Part shown: one piece after another, positions 26,291 through 34,588 of the stretch
How the letters are laid out: every line of letters starts with the position of its first letter
Numbering within the stretch: position 1 is the stretch's first letter
Assembly: GCF_036330325.1 (NCBI RefSeq)
Contig: NZ_JAZDRO010000006.1
Coordinates: forward strand, 44,924 to 108,923
From: Hyphobacterium marinum
Lineage (GTDB): Bacteria; Pseudomonadota; Alphaproteobacteria; Caulobacterales; Maricaulaceae
Reading direction: 5' to 3'
Length of the DNA: 64,000 bases
Program-made: the position numbers and the translations under genes
Notes under the pieces: generated by a model
The model's input: the letters and a program-made list of their open reading frames with translations, nothing else
Databases searched by the model: none
Told to the model about the DNA's origin: nothing

Positions 26291-27091
26291 ATGCGCCGCG
26301 CCCCTGCTACATCTTTTCTGATTGGCCTGCCCTTGTTGCTGGCCAGCCCGGCCCTGGCGCAGGAGGAGGTTGGCGCGCCCAATTTCGTGGCATTCGGCGT
26401 TGCGACGGCACCCGACCATCCCGGGTCTGACGATTACCGCTTCCTGCCGTTCGGGGCCGGACGTGCGACACTGGGCGGCGTGACCTACCAGGTCGAAGGT
26501 CCGGGCCTGTCAGCGGCTTTCATCAATGAGGGCCCGCTCGAAGCCGGGGCTTATGTGCGCTGGTATGGCGGACGCGACGACGATATCGATGACGCGGTCG
26601 TGCGGCTTCTGCCTGAACGCGACGGTGCGGCGGTCGCGGGCGGCTTCGTCCGCCTGCAGGTCGCGAACGGCGTCGCCAACCAATACGACCGCGTCTATGT
26701 CAGCGCCCGCGCCGGTGGCGACCTGACCGGCGAGTATGGCGGCGTCTTCTGGTCGACCTCGCTCGCCTACGCTACACCGCTGTCACGCACCACACTGTTT
26801 ATCGCAAATCTGTCGGTTTCGGGGTCTGGCGACGACTATGCGAGCGCCCTGTTCTCGGTCGATGCAGCCGGCGCCGCGGCAAGCGGGCTCGCGCCCTACA
26901 CCGCCGAAGGCGGCGTGCAGGACATCGGCCTGACGCTCTTCCTGGATCAGCAGGTCAGTGAGAATTGGTCGGTCACTGGCGTCTTCGGGGCCTTACAGCT
27001 GCAGGGCGACTATGCCGATAGTCCCATCGTCACGGTCCGGGGCGACGACACGGCCTATTTCGCCGGGATCGGAATCGGCCGACGATTCTAG
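26291..27091 (+). CDS. MipA/OmpV family outer-membrane protein
   Basis: A 266-aa protein with a cleavable signal peptide (cut after ALA, about residue 22) and alternating beta-barrel strands, ending in the outer-membrane signature GIGIGRRF with a C-terminal Phe. The pattern near the mature N-terminus (a pathway of APDHPGSDDYRFLPF) and the late SENWSVTGVFGALQLQGD is typical of MipA/OmpV proteins, known as scaffolds for murein enzymes or as porin-like proteins. GGAGGA lies 7 nt before the ATG. It follows the cyclophilin gene by 72 nt and could share its transcript. Confidence 0.85.
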   Translation: MRRAPATSFLIGLPLLLASPALAQEEVGAPNFVAFGVATAPDHPGSDDYRFLPFGAGRATLGGVTYQVEGPGLSAAFINEGPLEAGAYVRWYGGRDDDIDDAVVRLLPERDGAAVAGGFVRLQVANGVANQYDRVYVSARAGGDLTGEYGGVFWSTSLAYATPLSRTTLFIANLSVSGSGDDYASALFSVDAAGAAASGLAPYTAEGGVQDIGLTLFLDQQVSENWSVTGVFGALQLQGDYADSPIVTVRGDDTAYFAGIGIGRRF

Positions 27092-27096
27092 GGGAA

Positions 27097-27172
27097 TGGT
27101 GGGCGGTGAGGGGTTCGAACCCCCGACCCTCTCGGTGTAAACGAGATGCTCTCCCAGCTGAGCTAACCGCCC
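27097..27172 (-). tRNA. tRNA-Val (TAC)
   Basis: A 76-nt minus-strand cloverleaf: acceptor GGGCGGT/ACCGCCC-type pairing, D-arm TAGCTCAGCTGGGAGAGC, anticodon loop TTTACAC giving TAC, T-arm GGGGGTTCGAACCCC, discriminator A and encoded CCA. It lies 13 nt after the pheA stop on the same strand. Confidence 0.97.
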
Positions 27173-27185
27173 GTTGATCGCGCTT

Positions 27186-28355
27186 TTAGCCGGGCTTTGC
27201 CGGATTGGCCAGAACGGAAACAGGTGCCAGCCGGTCCGCGCCATAACAGCCCAGCACACGCAGCCGCAGCGCCCGGTCGCCAATCGCCGCCAGCGCCCGG
27301 CGGCAGGCCGGATCCTCGCTGTGGCGCTCGACATCAAGGAAGAACATCTCCTCCCACGGCTTGCCGGGCACAGGCCGGGATTCCAGCTTGGCGAGATTGA
27401 CCCCCTCGTCGCGGAAGGCGGCCAGCACGTCGACCAGCGAGCCCGGCTCATGTGCGGTGGCGAAGACGAGCGAGGTCTTGCACGGCAGGTTCAGCGCAGG
27501 CGGTTTCGCCTTGCGGGCCAACGCGACGAAGCGGGTGTAGTTCTCCTCGGCATCGCCGATATCCTCGCTGATGACGTTGAGACCGAAGAGGCGCGCAGCA
27601 TCCGCGCCCGCTATGGCGGCGACACCGGGCCCATCCTCCATGGCGTGCTCGATAGCCCGGGTTGAACTCGACGCGAAATGCGTTGTGACCCCGTCATACT
27701 TTGACAGGAAGCGGCGGCACTGGGCCAGCGCCTGGGGGTGGCCGTAGACACGTTCCACGCCATCAAGCGAACCCGTCCGCCCGACCAGGCAATGGCGCAC
27801 GCGGTAGTGATGCTCGCCGACGATGCTGAGACCGGTATCGAGCAACAGGTCATAGACCTCGTTGATCCCGCCGGTCGTCGTATTCTCGATCGGCAGGAAG
27901 GCGTAGTCCGCCTCGCCCTCCTCGGCCGCGCGCACAATGGCCGAAAAGTCCCGCCGCACGACCGGAGCCACGCCGCCATGGCGCGGGCCGAAATGGGCCT
28001 GGGCGGCGAAGTGGGAGTAAGTTCCCGGCCCGCCGAGATAGGCAACCGAGACTTCGTCCATGTCGGTTGCAGCGCGGGCGTCGAGTTCGGCCCGCTGCCC
28101 TCGCAGTGACAGATCGATCAGCGTCTGGAACAGGCGCTCAACTGCCGAAGGCTCCAGCCCCAGTCCCCGTCCCATCTCGATCGCGGAGGCGATGACGTCA
28201 CGTTCCCTTGCCGTATCGCGGACCGGTGCGCCCGACCGGCTCTTCGCCCGCGCGACCTCCGACGCCAGGGCAGCCCGCCGCGCGCCCAGGTGAAGAATGT
28301 CGCGATCAACTGCGTCGATCGACTCGCGAAGCGTCTCCAGCGTGTGTCCATCCAT
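27186..28355 (-). CDS. pheA: Bifunctional chorismate mutase / prephenate dehydratase (P-protein)
   Basis: Makes phenylpyruvate from chorismate through prephenate, the committed branch to phenylalanine. The 389-aa protein has an AroQ-type chorismate mutase domain (about residues 3-88), a prephenate dehydratase domain (about 100-280, with YLGGPGTYSHFAA and PIENTTTGGINEVYDLL) and a C-terminal ACT domain. The ACT domain keeps the Phe-binding pair as HEPGSLVDVL and KLESRPVPGKPWEEMFF, so feedback inhibition by Phe is expected. The ATG at 28355 has GGGAGGA 9 nt upstream. The 164-nt leader contains a Phe-rich leader peptide and terminator, so expression is probably also attenuated. Confidence 0.96.
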   Translation of the reverse strand: MDGHTLETLRESIDAVDRDILHLGARRAALASEVARAKSRSGAPVRDTARERDVIASAIEMGRGLGLEPSAVERLFQTLIDLSLRGQRAELDARAATDMDEVSVAYLGGPGTYSHFAAQAHFGPRHGGVAPVVRRDFSAIVRAAEEGEADYAFLPIENTTTGGINEVYDLLLDTGLSIVGEHHYRVRHCLVGRTGSLDGVERVYGHPQALAQCRRFLSKYDGVTTHFASSSTRAIEHAMEDGPGVAAIAGADAARLFGLNVISEDIGDAEENYTRFVALARKAKPPALNLPCKTSLVFATAHEPGSLVDVLAAFRDEGVNLAKLESRPVPGKPWEEMFFLDVERHSEDPACRRALAAIGDRALRLRVLGCYGADRLAPVSVLANPAKPG

Positions 28356-28383
28356 GATCTGTGTCCTCCCTCGTGCGGAAACG

Positions 28384-28410
28384 AAAAAGGCCCCCCGAAG
28401 CGGGAGGCCC
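28384..28410 (-). terminator. Attenuator terminator in the pheA leader
   Basis: On the minus strand GGCCTCCC (28409-28402) pairs with GGGGGGCC (28396-28389; one G-T pair) around a 5-nt loop, followed by TTTTT (28388-28384). It ends 28 nt before the pheA ATG, inside the mRNA leader. The 5' arm is also perfectly complementary (9 bp) to CGGGAGGCC at 28468-28460 in the leader ORF, which makes an alternative antiterminator. Confidence 0.88.
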
Positions 28411-28450
28411 TGTGTAGCTGTGCGGTGTGATGTCCTGGACAATCAGCGCG

Positions 28451-28519
28451 TCAGCGGGCGGCCTCCCGGTTCCGGTCGGTCGTAAAAAAGCCCGCAAAAT
28501 AGATCGCTGCGCGTGTCAT
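28451..28519 (-). CDS. pheL: pheA leader peptide (attenuation uORF)
   Basis: A 22-codon ORF, too short for routine gene calling, starts with ATG at 28519 and ends with TGA at 28451. Codons 7-12 read Tyr-Phe-Ala-Gly-Phe-Phe, so three Phe and one Tyr codons are clustered where a ribosome would stall on charged-tRNA shortage. The last part of the ORF contains CGGGAGGCC, the strand that can pair with the terminator 5' arm, and the stop-proximal GCCCGC can pair with GCGGGC just before the Phe codons. There is no ribosome-binding site in front of the ATG; a promoter is placed so that the transcript would start at or one base before it. Confidence 0.72.
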   Translation of the reverse strand: MTRAAIYFAGFFTTDRNREAAR

Positions 28520-28526
28520 GGCCACG

Positions 28527-28555
28527 ACGATGCGGCGGCGCGGCGGGCCGGTCAA
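28527..28555 (-). promoter_or_regulatory. Candidate pheA promoter
   Basis: TTGACC (28555-28550), a 17-nt spacer and CATCGT (28532-28527) on the minus strand. The expected start point is 28520 or 28519, which is the A of the leader-peptide ATG. The -35 is good and the -10 is only fair. The upstream terminator at 28578-28607 isolates the unit from yegP. Confidence 0.5.
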
Positions 28556-28577
28556 GCGGGCATGCCAGCACCATAAC

Positions 28578-28607
28578 AAAAAACGCCGCCCCGTTTCCGG
28601 GACGGCG
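28578..28607 (-). terminator. Rho-independent terminator after the YegP-like gene
   Basis: On the minus strand CGCCGTCCCG pairs with CGGGGCGGCG (10 bp, one G-T) around GAAA, followed by six T. It lies 28 nt after the stop at 28636. Confidence 0.92.
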
Positions 28608-28635
28608 TCTGGTCTCCAGTGCCGGAGAGCCCAGC

Positions 28636-28968
28636 TCAGGTCTGGTCGTCTGTGCTGGCACCGTCAGCAGCGCGGCCGATCGCTTCGCAACCCTTTTTCG
28701 CGCCATCTTCCGAAGAATAGCCCTGTCCGGTCAGAATGACTTCGCCATTGCCGGCCTTGAGAGAGACGTAGAACTTGCCGTTCTTGCCTTCCTTGATGAT
28801 GTAGCGCGCCATATTCCCCGCATTCTTCTTGACGGACTCGATGCCGTTGAGCGCGCTGGCCTTGGCCTTGTAGGTCTCGGACCGGCCGACATTCTCGTGA
28901 TTGCCCGCAATCAGCGAGAAATAGAATTCACCGTTGTTGGCTTTTTTCAGTTCAAATTTTCCGGCCAT
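28636..28968 (-). CDS. YegP/DUF1508 family protein, two tandem repeats
   Basis: A 110-aa cytoplasmic protein made of two DUF1508 repeats, seen as GKFELKKANNGEFYFSLIAG and RYIIKEGKNGKFYVSLKAG, each followed by an SETY/GQGYSS-type motif. The E. coli relative is YegP, a small protein of unknown biochemical role. The ATG has GGAG 12 nt upstream. It is a single-gene unit with its own terminator. Confidence 0.92.
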   Translation of the reverse strand: MAGKFELKKANNGEFYFSLIAGNHENVGRSETYKAKASALNGIESVKKNAGNMARYIIKEGKNGKFYVSLKAGNGEVILTGQGYSSEDGAKKGCEAIGRAADGASTDDQT

Positions 28969-29158
28969 GAGTTTCGTGCTCCAATTGTATAACGTGCGGC
29001 TTTATGCGGCAGGGTTGTAAGTCCAGAAAATTCCCGGAATTCGGAAATCTGGGACTATAGTCGCTTGCACCGGGTCTATTGGTCAACTCGGAGCTATTGG
29101 CTTACATCAATCCTGGCTCAGACGCAGATTCACGGACCCGGTTCCATAGGAGACAACA

Positions 29159-30676
29159 TTGGACAGAATTTTCATCGGCGGTGCGGACGGCGAGGCACAG
29201 ACGCTCCTGTTGAAACGTGCCAACCGGCATGGGCTGATCGCGGGCGCGACCGGCACCGGCAAGACCGTCACGCTGCAAATCCTCGCCGAAGGGTTTTCCA
29301 ATGCCGGCGTTCCGATTTTCGCCGCCGACGTGAAGGGTGATTTGTCCGGGATTGGCGTGTCGGGCAGTGCCGAACACAAGCTGCACCCGAAACTGGTTTC
29401 GCGCGCCGAGAAGATCGGTCTCGATCCTTACGGCTATGCCGCCTCACCGGCGGTGTTCTGGGACGTGTTCGGGGAGTTGGGGCATCCCTTGAGGACCACA
29501 GTGTCGGAGATGGGGCCACTGCTGCTGTCACGCCTTCTGGGACTGAACGACACCCAGGAAGGGGTTTTGAACATCGCCTTCCAGCTGGCCGACGATGATG
29601 GCCTGCTTCTGCTTGATCTGAAGGATCTGCGCTCGCTGCTGGCGCATGTCTCGGACCGTCGCAGTGAACTCAGCCGCAGCTATGGCAATGTCTCGCCGGC
29701 CTCGGTCGGAGCCATCCAGCGCCGCCTGCTCGTTCTCGAACGCGAAGGCCTTGATCACTTCTTCGGCGAGCCTGCCCTGTCACTTGACGACATGATGAAG
29801 GTTGATGCGGATGGCCGCGGCCATGTGAACATCATGGACGCCACGCGGCTGATCAATAATCCGGGGCTCTATTCCACCTTCTTGCTGTGGTTGCTCTCGG
29901 AGCTGTTCGAGGAACTGCCCGAGGTCGGTGACCCCGACAAACCGCGACTGGTCTTCTTCTTCGACGAGGCGCACCTTCTGTTCCGGGACGCGCCCAAGGC
30001 GTTGCTGGAGAAAATCGACCAGACGGTGAAGCTGATCCGGTCCAAGGGTGTCGGCGTTTACTTCGTCACCCAGAATCCACGTGATCTGCCGGAGTCAGTG
30101 CTCGCTCAGCTCGGCAACCGTATCCAGCATGCCTTGCGGGCCTATACGCCCAACGAACAGAAGGCCGTTCGCGCCGCCGCCGGGTCGTTCCGGCCCAACC
30201 CGGCCTTTGACACCGAAGACACGATCACCCAGCTCGGTGTTGGCGAAGCGCTGGTCTCGACGCTGGCAGAGAAAGGCGAGCCCTCCGTTGTCCAGCGCAC
30301 ACTGATCCGCCCGCCCTCCTCGCGACTGGGCCCCATCCTGCCCGATGAACGGCGGGCCCTTGTCCAGAACGGGCCGATGACCGGGGTTTACGACACCGAG
30401 ATTGATCGGGAGTCCGCCTATGAGATGCTGGAACGGCGTGCGGCCGAACAGCGTCAGGCGGAACTGGAAGCCGCCGAACGTGAAGCGGCCGAAGCGCGGC
30501 GGGCCGAACGCCAGCGCGCGAGCCGCCAGACGACGCGCCGAACCACGACGCGGCGGCGGACACGCCGGCGGACTTCGTCGGCCCAATCCACCATCAACAG
30601 AGTCTTGCGGCAGTCCTCCAACACGCTGGTGCGCGAGGTCGTACGCGGCATATTCGGATCGCTTCGCCGGCGCTAG
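29159..30676 (+). CDS. HerA-like ATPase (DUF853 family), TTG start
   Basis: A 505-aa AAA-type P-loop ATPase with Walker A GATGTGKT at about residues 28-35 and Walker B LVFFFDEAHLLF near residue 265, followed by YFVTQNPRDLP. This is the bacterial HerA-helicase-like DUF853 group, whose function is not settled. There is no ATG near the start; a TTG with AGGAG 7 nt upstream fits the family N-terminus. The last 60 residues are an Arg/Thr-rich basic tail after an Ala/Glu/Arg-rich probable coiled coil (about 415-450). Such a tail could bind nucleic acid, but that is inference. Confidence 0.9.
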   Translation: MDRIFIGGADGEAQTLLLKRANRHGLIAGATGTGKTVTLQILAEGFSNAGVPIFAADVKGDLSGIGVSGSAEHKLHPKLVSRAEKIGLDPYGYAASPAVFWDVFGELGHPLRTTVSEMGPLLLSRLLGLNDTQEGVLNIAFQLADDDGLLLLDLKDLRSLLAHVSDRRSELSRSYGNVSPASVGAIQRRLLVLEREGLDHFFGEPALSLDDMMKVDADGRGHVNIMDATRLINNPGLYSTFLLWLLSELFEELPEVGDPDKPRLVFFFDEAHLLFRDAPKALLEKIDQTVKLIRSKGVGVYFVTQNPRDLPESVLAQLGNRIQHALRAYTPNEQKAVRAAAGSFRPNPAFDTEDTITQLGVGEALVSTLAEKGEPSVVQRTLIRPPSSRLGPILPDERRALVQNGPMTGVYDTEIDRESAYEMLERRAAEQRQAELEAAEREAAEARRAERQRASRQTTRRTTTRRRTRRRTSSAQSTINRVLRQSSNTLVREVVRGIFGSLRRR

Positions 30677-30683
30677 CAGAACG

Positions 30684-30713
30684 AAAAAGGCTCCCGGTCA
30701 ATGACCGGGAGCC
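30684..30713. terminator. Bidirectional terminator between the HerA-like and Kbp-like genes
   Basis: GGCTCCCGG / CCGGGAGCC stem (9 bp or more) around TCAATGA. Read on the minus strand it is followed by TTTTT and ends the Kbp gene; on the plus strand it follows the ATPase stop by about 12 nt, with a weaker CCGTTTCC tail. Confidence 0.85.
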
Positions 30714-30741
30714 CCGTTTCCGCCCGTAGGCCCTGGTCGGC

Positions 30742-31194
30742 TTACTTGCCTTTCGGCGGGATACGCAGGAGTTGCCCGGGATAGATCCGGTCCGGGTGAT
30801 CCAGCATGGGCTTGTTGGCTTCGAAAATCTTGTTGTACTCGTTCGCCTTGCCATAGTGCTGTTGGGCGATCTTCGACAGCGACTCCCCGGACTTCACCGT
30901 GTGAAAATTTCCGGCGGCCTCTTTCTTGGCGGCGATGATCTTGTCGTGAACACCGGCCACGCCCTTGATGTTGCCAGCTGCCATCAGCAGCTTTTCCTTG
31001 GCGGCCTGGCTCAGCCCCTGGCCTTTCAGGACGACCTTGTCGTCCTCGATGTCCAGCTCGACATCCTTGGCACCTTCAACGTCCAGGCTGCGGATTTCCC
31101 GCTCTACCACGTCGCGGTTTTCGTCCCGCGATTTTGACCGGTCGAAGCCGAGTGCCTTGCCGGCTTCCGCCACCACATTGATCAGATTGAACAT
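30742..31194 (-). CDS. kbp: BON and LysM domain protein, Kbp (YgaU)-like
   Basis: A 150-aa protein with an N-terminal BON domain (about 30-90) and a C-terminal LysM domain (about 97-148). The stretches GLSQAAKEKLLMAAGNIKGV and YNKIFEANKPMLDHPDRIYP are very close to E. coli Kbp/YgaU, a cytoplasmic potassium-binding protein. There is no signal peptide, which fits Kbp and not a cell-wall protein. The start is the ATG at 31194 with AAGGGA 9 nt upstream. It lies 35 nt after the DUF937 gene and may share its transcript. Confidence 0.9.
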   Translation of the reverse strand: MFNLINVVAEAGKALGFDRSKSRDENRDVVEREIRSLDVEGAKDVELDIEDDKVVLKGQGLSQAAKEKLLMAAGNIKGVAGVHDKIIAAKKEAAGNFHTVKSGESLSKIAQQHYGKANEYNKIFEANKPMLDHPDRIYPGQLLRIPPKGK

Positions 31195-31229
31195 GATTGA
31201 GGTCCCTTTCTTCCCTTGATGCAAACGCG

Positions 31230-31835
31230 CTACCGGCCGCGCCGGTTGATAAGGCCCAGGATGTCGTCTGCAATTCCATCCTGTCCTCCCTGTTGACCCA
31301 ACGCGCCGAGAATGCCGGCGAGGCCGCCTCCCTGATTGCCGCTGCCGCCCGCTAGCGAACCGAGCATTCCCGTCAGGCCGCCAAAGCTGCTTTGCGCCGG
31401 ACGCGCGCCGTGATCGGGGTCGGCCTGCGCCATGCGGCTGACCACCATGGTCGCGATCACCGGCAGCAATTGTTTGAGTATACCATCATCCACACCGGTT
31501 CGGGCGGATGCATCCGCGGCGACACGGCGCGAGACCTCCCGGGAGCCGAACAGTTCGCCTAGCAGGGTGTTTCCCTGCTCGACCGTCGTTTCGTCCGCCA
31601 GAGCATCTTCGGTCTCGAGGACACGGTCAGCGGTTTCAGGCTGCAGCTGTCCCAGCAGGGACGATAGCCCCCCGGCGCGCTGTTCGCGCTCGACGCCAGC
31701 CCCCAGTGCCGGAAGCAGCGCCTCGACCGCTGATCGCGCCTGACCTTCATCAAGGCCGAACCGCGAGGCGATATTGGAAATCGCACTGCCCCCTTGCGCG
31801 GAGGCGAGCATGTCGAGAATGGCAGAATTGTTCAT
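31230..31835 (-). CDS. DUF937 (YidB-like) family protein
   Basis: A 201-aa protein with the DUF937 pattern: N-terminal LDMLASAQGGSAISNIASRF, then EALLPALGAGVERE and a helical region with LLPVIATMVVSRMA. The C-terminal 70 residues are Gly/Gln-rich with GGLAGILGALGQQ. No enzymatic motif is visible and the function of the family is unknown. Upstream of the Kbp-like gene on the same strand. Confidence 0.85.
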   Translation of the reverse strand: MNNSAILDMLASAQGGSAISNIASRFGLDEGQARSAVEALLPALGAGVEREQRAGGLSSLLGQLQPETADRVLETEDALADETTVEQGNTLLGELFGSREVSRRVAADASARTGVDDGILKQLLPVIATMVVSRMAQADPDHGARPAQSSFGGLTGMLGSLAGGSGNQGGGLAGILGALGQQGGQDGIADDILGLINRRGR

Positions 31836-31956
31836 AAAACGATGATCCCTTGGTCTGATTGCGCCTGAAGCGCCGCCCTCGGAATCAAGCCTAGACGCCC
31901 GTTTCCGGGCTGCCTATGGCGCGGCTGCAAGTCGCCCACAAGCTGTAATCGTGCAG

Positions 31957-31990
31957 GAAAAGCGCCGCCCGTTTAACACGAGCGGCGCTT
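31957..31990 (-). terminator. Rho-independent terminator after lon
   Basis: On the minus strand GCGCCGC pairs with GCGGCGC around a 13-nt loop (TCGTGTTAAACGG), followed by TTTT. It lies just past the lon stop at 32022. Confidence 0.85.
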
Positions 31991-32021
31991 GGCAATTCAT
32001 CAGTCCTGAAAAAAACCGCCG

Positions 32022-34427
32022 TCAGTGGGCGACGGCACCGCCGCCCTGCCCGCTCTGGGGCTGGGATGAGAGCGCGGCGAGCGCGGCCTCATCGGCCTCA
32101 GTCCATTCGGCCGGTTCGACCTCCCGGACCAGGGCGTTCTTGAGGACTTCCTCGACAGTGGAGACCGGAATGATTTCCAGGCCCGACTTCACATTGTCGG
32201 GGATGTCGGCGAGGTCCTTCTCGTTCTCCGACGGGATAAGAACCGTCTTCACACCGCCGCGCAGCGCGGCGAGGAGTTTTTCCTTCAGCCCACCAATCGG
32301 CAGGACCCGGCCGCGCAGTGTGATTTCGCCAGTCATGGCGACATCCTTGCGCACGGGGATCTGGTTCAGCACCGAGACAATGGCCGTCATCATGCCCACA
32401 CCGGCCGACGGACCATCCTTGGGCGTCGCGCCTTCGGGCACGTGAACGTGGATGTCGGTCGCCCGGAAGACGGTGGGCTTTACACCGAGCGACGGGGCGC
32501 GGGCCTGAACAAAGCTGTTCGCCGCGGAAATGGATTCCTTCATCACGTCGCGCAGATTGCCGGTCACGGTCATCTTGCCACGGCCGGCCATCTTGACCGC
32601 TTCGATGGTCAGCAGGTCGCCGCCGACCTCGGTCCAGGCCAGGCCTGTCACGACGCCGATCTTGTCGTCGCCCTCGGTCTCGCCAAAGCGGTGTTTTCGC
32701 ACACCGGCGAAGTCATTAAGGTTTTCGGTCGTGACATCGACGGACTTCGTTTCTCCGCCCTCGATCTTGCGCACGGCCTTGCGGGCGAGATTGGCGATCT
32801 CGCGTTCCAGGTTACGCACACCCGCCTCACGCGTGTAATAGCGGATGAGGTCACGCAGCGCCGGTTCGCTCAGGGACCATTCTTCGTCCTTCAGCACGTG
32901 TTCCTTGCGCTGTTTCGGGATCAGGTGGCGCTGGGCAATCTCGACCTTCTCGTCCTCGGTGTAACCGGCGATACGAATGATCTCCATCCGGTCGAGAAGC
33001 GGTTGGGGCATGTTCAGCGAGTTCGCTGTAGTCACGAACATGATGCCCGACAGGTCATAGTCGAGTTCGAGATAGTGGTCGGCGAAGGTCGAATTCTGTT
33101 CCGGGTCCAGCACTTCGAGCAGCGCCGAGGACGGGTCGCCGCGATAGTCCGCGCCGAGCTTGTCGATCTCGTCGAGCAGGAAGAGCGGATTGGCCGACTT
33201 GGCCTTCTTCAGTGACTGGATGATCCGGCCCGGCATCGAGCCGATATAGGTCCGCCGATGGCCGCGGATTTCCGCCTCGTCGCGAACACCGCCGAGCGAC
33301 ATGCGCACGAATTCGCGCCCCGTTGCACGAGCGATCGAACGGCCGAGCGAGGTCTTGCCGACGCCAGGCGGTCCGACGAGGCAGAGGATCGGCCCCTTGA
33401 TCTTTTTCGCCCGGGCCTGAACCGCGAGATATTCGAGGATGCGTTCCTTGACCTTCTCGAGACCGTAATGGTCATCATCAAGAATGGTCTCGGCGCGTTT
33501 CAGGTCCGACTTCAGGCGCTTGCGCTTGCCCCAGGGCAGCGCCAGCACCCAGTCGAGATAGTTGCGCACGACGGTCGCTTCGGCCGACATCGGGCCCATC
33601 TGCTTGAGTTTCTTGAATTCGGCTTCCGCCTTGGTGCGGGCTTCCTTCGAGAGCTTGGCTTCAGCGATGCGGGTCTCGAGCTCGGCGAGTTCCTCGCGCG
33701 TTTCATCCGGCTCTCCCAGCTCGCGCTGGATCGCCTTCATCTGCTCGTTGAGATAGTACTCGCGCTGCGTCTTTTCCATCTGGCGCTTGACGCGGCTGCG
33801 GATCTTCTTCTCGACCTGGAGGACGCTGATCTCGCCTTCCATCAGGCCGAGACCGCGCTCCAGCCGGCGCGCCACATCGCTTTCCTCAAGCAGGACCTGC
33901 TTGTCAGCGATCTTCACGGCCAGATTCGCGGCGATGGTGTCGGCGAGCTTGGAGGGGTCGGTGATCTGACCGACCGACGCCAGCGCTTCGGGCGGCACCT
34001 TCTTGTTGAGCTTGACGTAATCGTCGAATTTTTCCGCCGCGGCGCGCATCAGCGCCTCGATTTCCGAGGCATCGCCAGCCGCATCGGGAATGATCTCGGC
34101 TTCGGCTTCGAAATACTCCGGATTGTCGAGATAGCGGGCAATGCGCACGCGCGAACCGCCTTCGACGAGCACCTTGACCGTACCGTCAGGCAGTTTGAGC
34201 AATTGCAGGACCGAAACCAGCACGCCGGTCTGGTGGATCGCCGAGGTGGCCGGGTCGTCATCGCCCGCATTCATCTGGGTGGCGAGCAGGATCTGCTTGT
34301 CGCCGCGCATGACTTCTTCCAGCGCCTTCACCGATTTCTCGCGGCCGACGAAGAGCGGCACGATCATGTGCGGGAACACGACGATGTCGCGAAGCGGAAG
34401 AAGCGGAAGCGTACGGGATTCAGACAT
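32022..34427 (-). CDS. lon: ATP-dependent protease Lon
   Basis: Cytoplasmic AAA+ serine protease of 801 aa. It has the N-terminal LON domain (starting LPLLPLRDIVVFPHM), Walker A GPPGVGKTSLGRS, sensor/arginine-finger regions, and the C-terminal protease domain with the catalytic Ser in PKDGPSAGVGM and the partner Lys in GGLKEKLLAA. The start is the ATG at 34427 (MSESRTLPLLPL); the frame continues to 34472 but adds non-family residues. The last 12 residues are Gly/Gln-rich. It lies 161 nt after clpX, in the usual tig-clpP-clpX-lon order. Confidence 0.98.
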   Translation of the reverse strand: MSESRTLPLLPLRDIVVFPHMIVPLFVGREKSVKALEEVMRGDKQILLATQMNAGDDDPATSAIHQTGVLVSVLQLLKLPDGTVKVLVEGGSRVRIARYLDNPEYFEAEAEIIPDAAGDASEIEALMRAAAEKFDDYVKLNKKVPPEALASVGQITDPSKLADTIAANLAVKIADKQVLLEESDVARRLERGLGLMEGEISVLQVEKKIRSRVKRQMEKTQREYYLNEQMKAIQRELGEPDETREELAELETRIAEAKLSKEARTKAEAEFKKLKQMGPMSAEATVVRNYLDWVLALPWGKRKRLKSDLKRAETILDDDHYGLEKVKERILEYLAVQARAKKIKGPILCLVGPPGVGKTSLGRSIARATGREFVRMSLGGVRDEAEIRGHRRTYIGSMPGRIIQSLKKAKSANPLFLLDEIDKLGADYRGDPSSALLEVLDPEQNSTFADHYLELDYDLSGIMFVTTANSLNMPQPLLDRMEIIRIAGYTEDEKVEIAQRHLIPKQRKEHVLKDEEWSLSEPALRDLIRYYTREAGVRNLEREIANLARKAVRKIEGGETKSVDVTTENLNDFAGVRKHRFGETEGDDKIGVVTGLAWTEVGGDLLTIEAVKMAGRGKMTVTGNLRDVMKESISAANSFVQARAPSLGVKPTVFRATDIHVHVPEGATPKDGPSAGVGMMTAIVSVLNQIPVRKDVAMTGEITLRGRVLPIGGLKEKLLAALRGGVKTVLIPSENEKDLADIPDNVKSGLEIIPVSTVEEVLKNALVREVEPAEWTEADEAALAALSSQPQSGQGGGAVAH

Positions 34428-34588
34428 GGACTGACAGGTCTCCTGATGCGCCACGGCACAATCGGCGCGCAAGTGTCTCAGCCCTGCAGAGTGGCGCGAT
34501 TCGAGCCGGTCTGCGGGCGTTTTGCAGCAGGGCCTGATCCGGCCCCTCTCTATGGGTCAGGTGGCGATCAGGCCGCCGCGCGTCAAGG

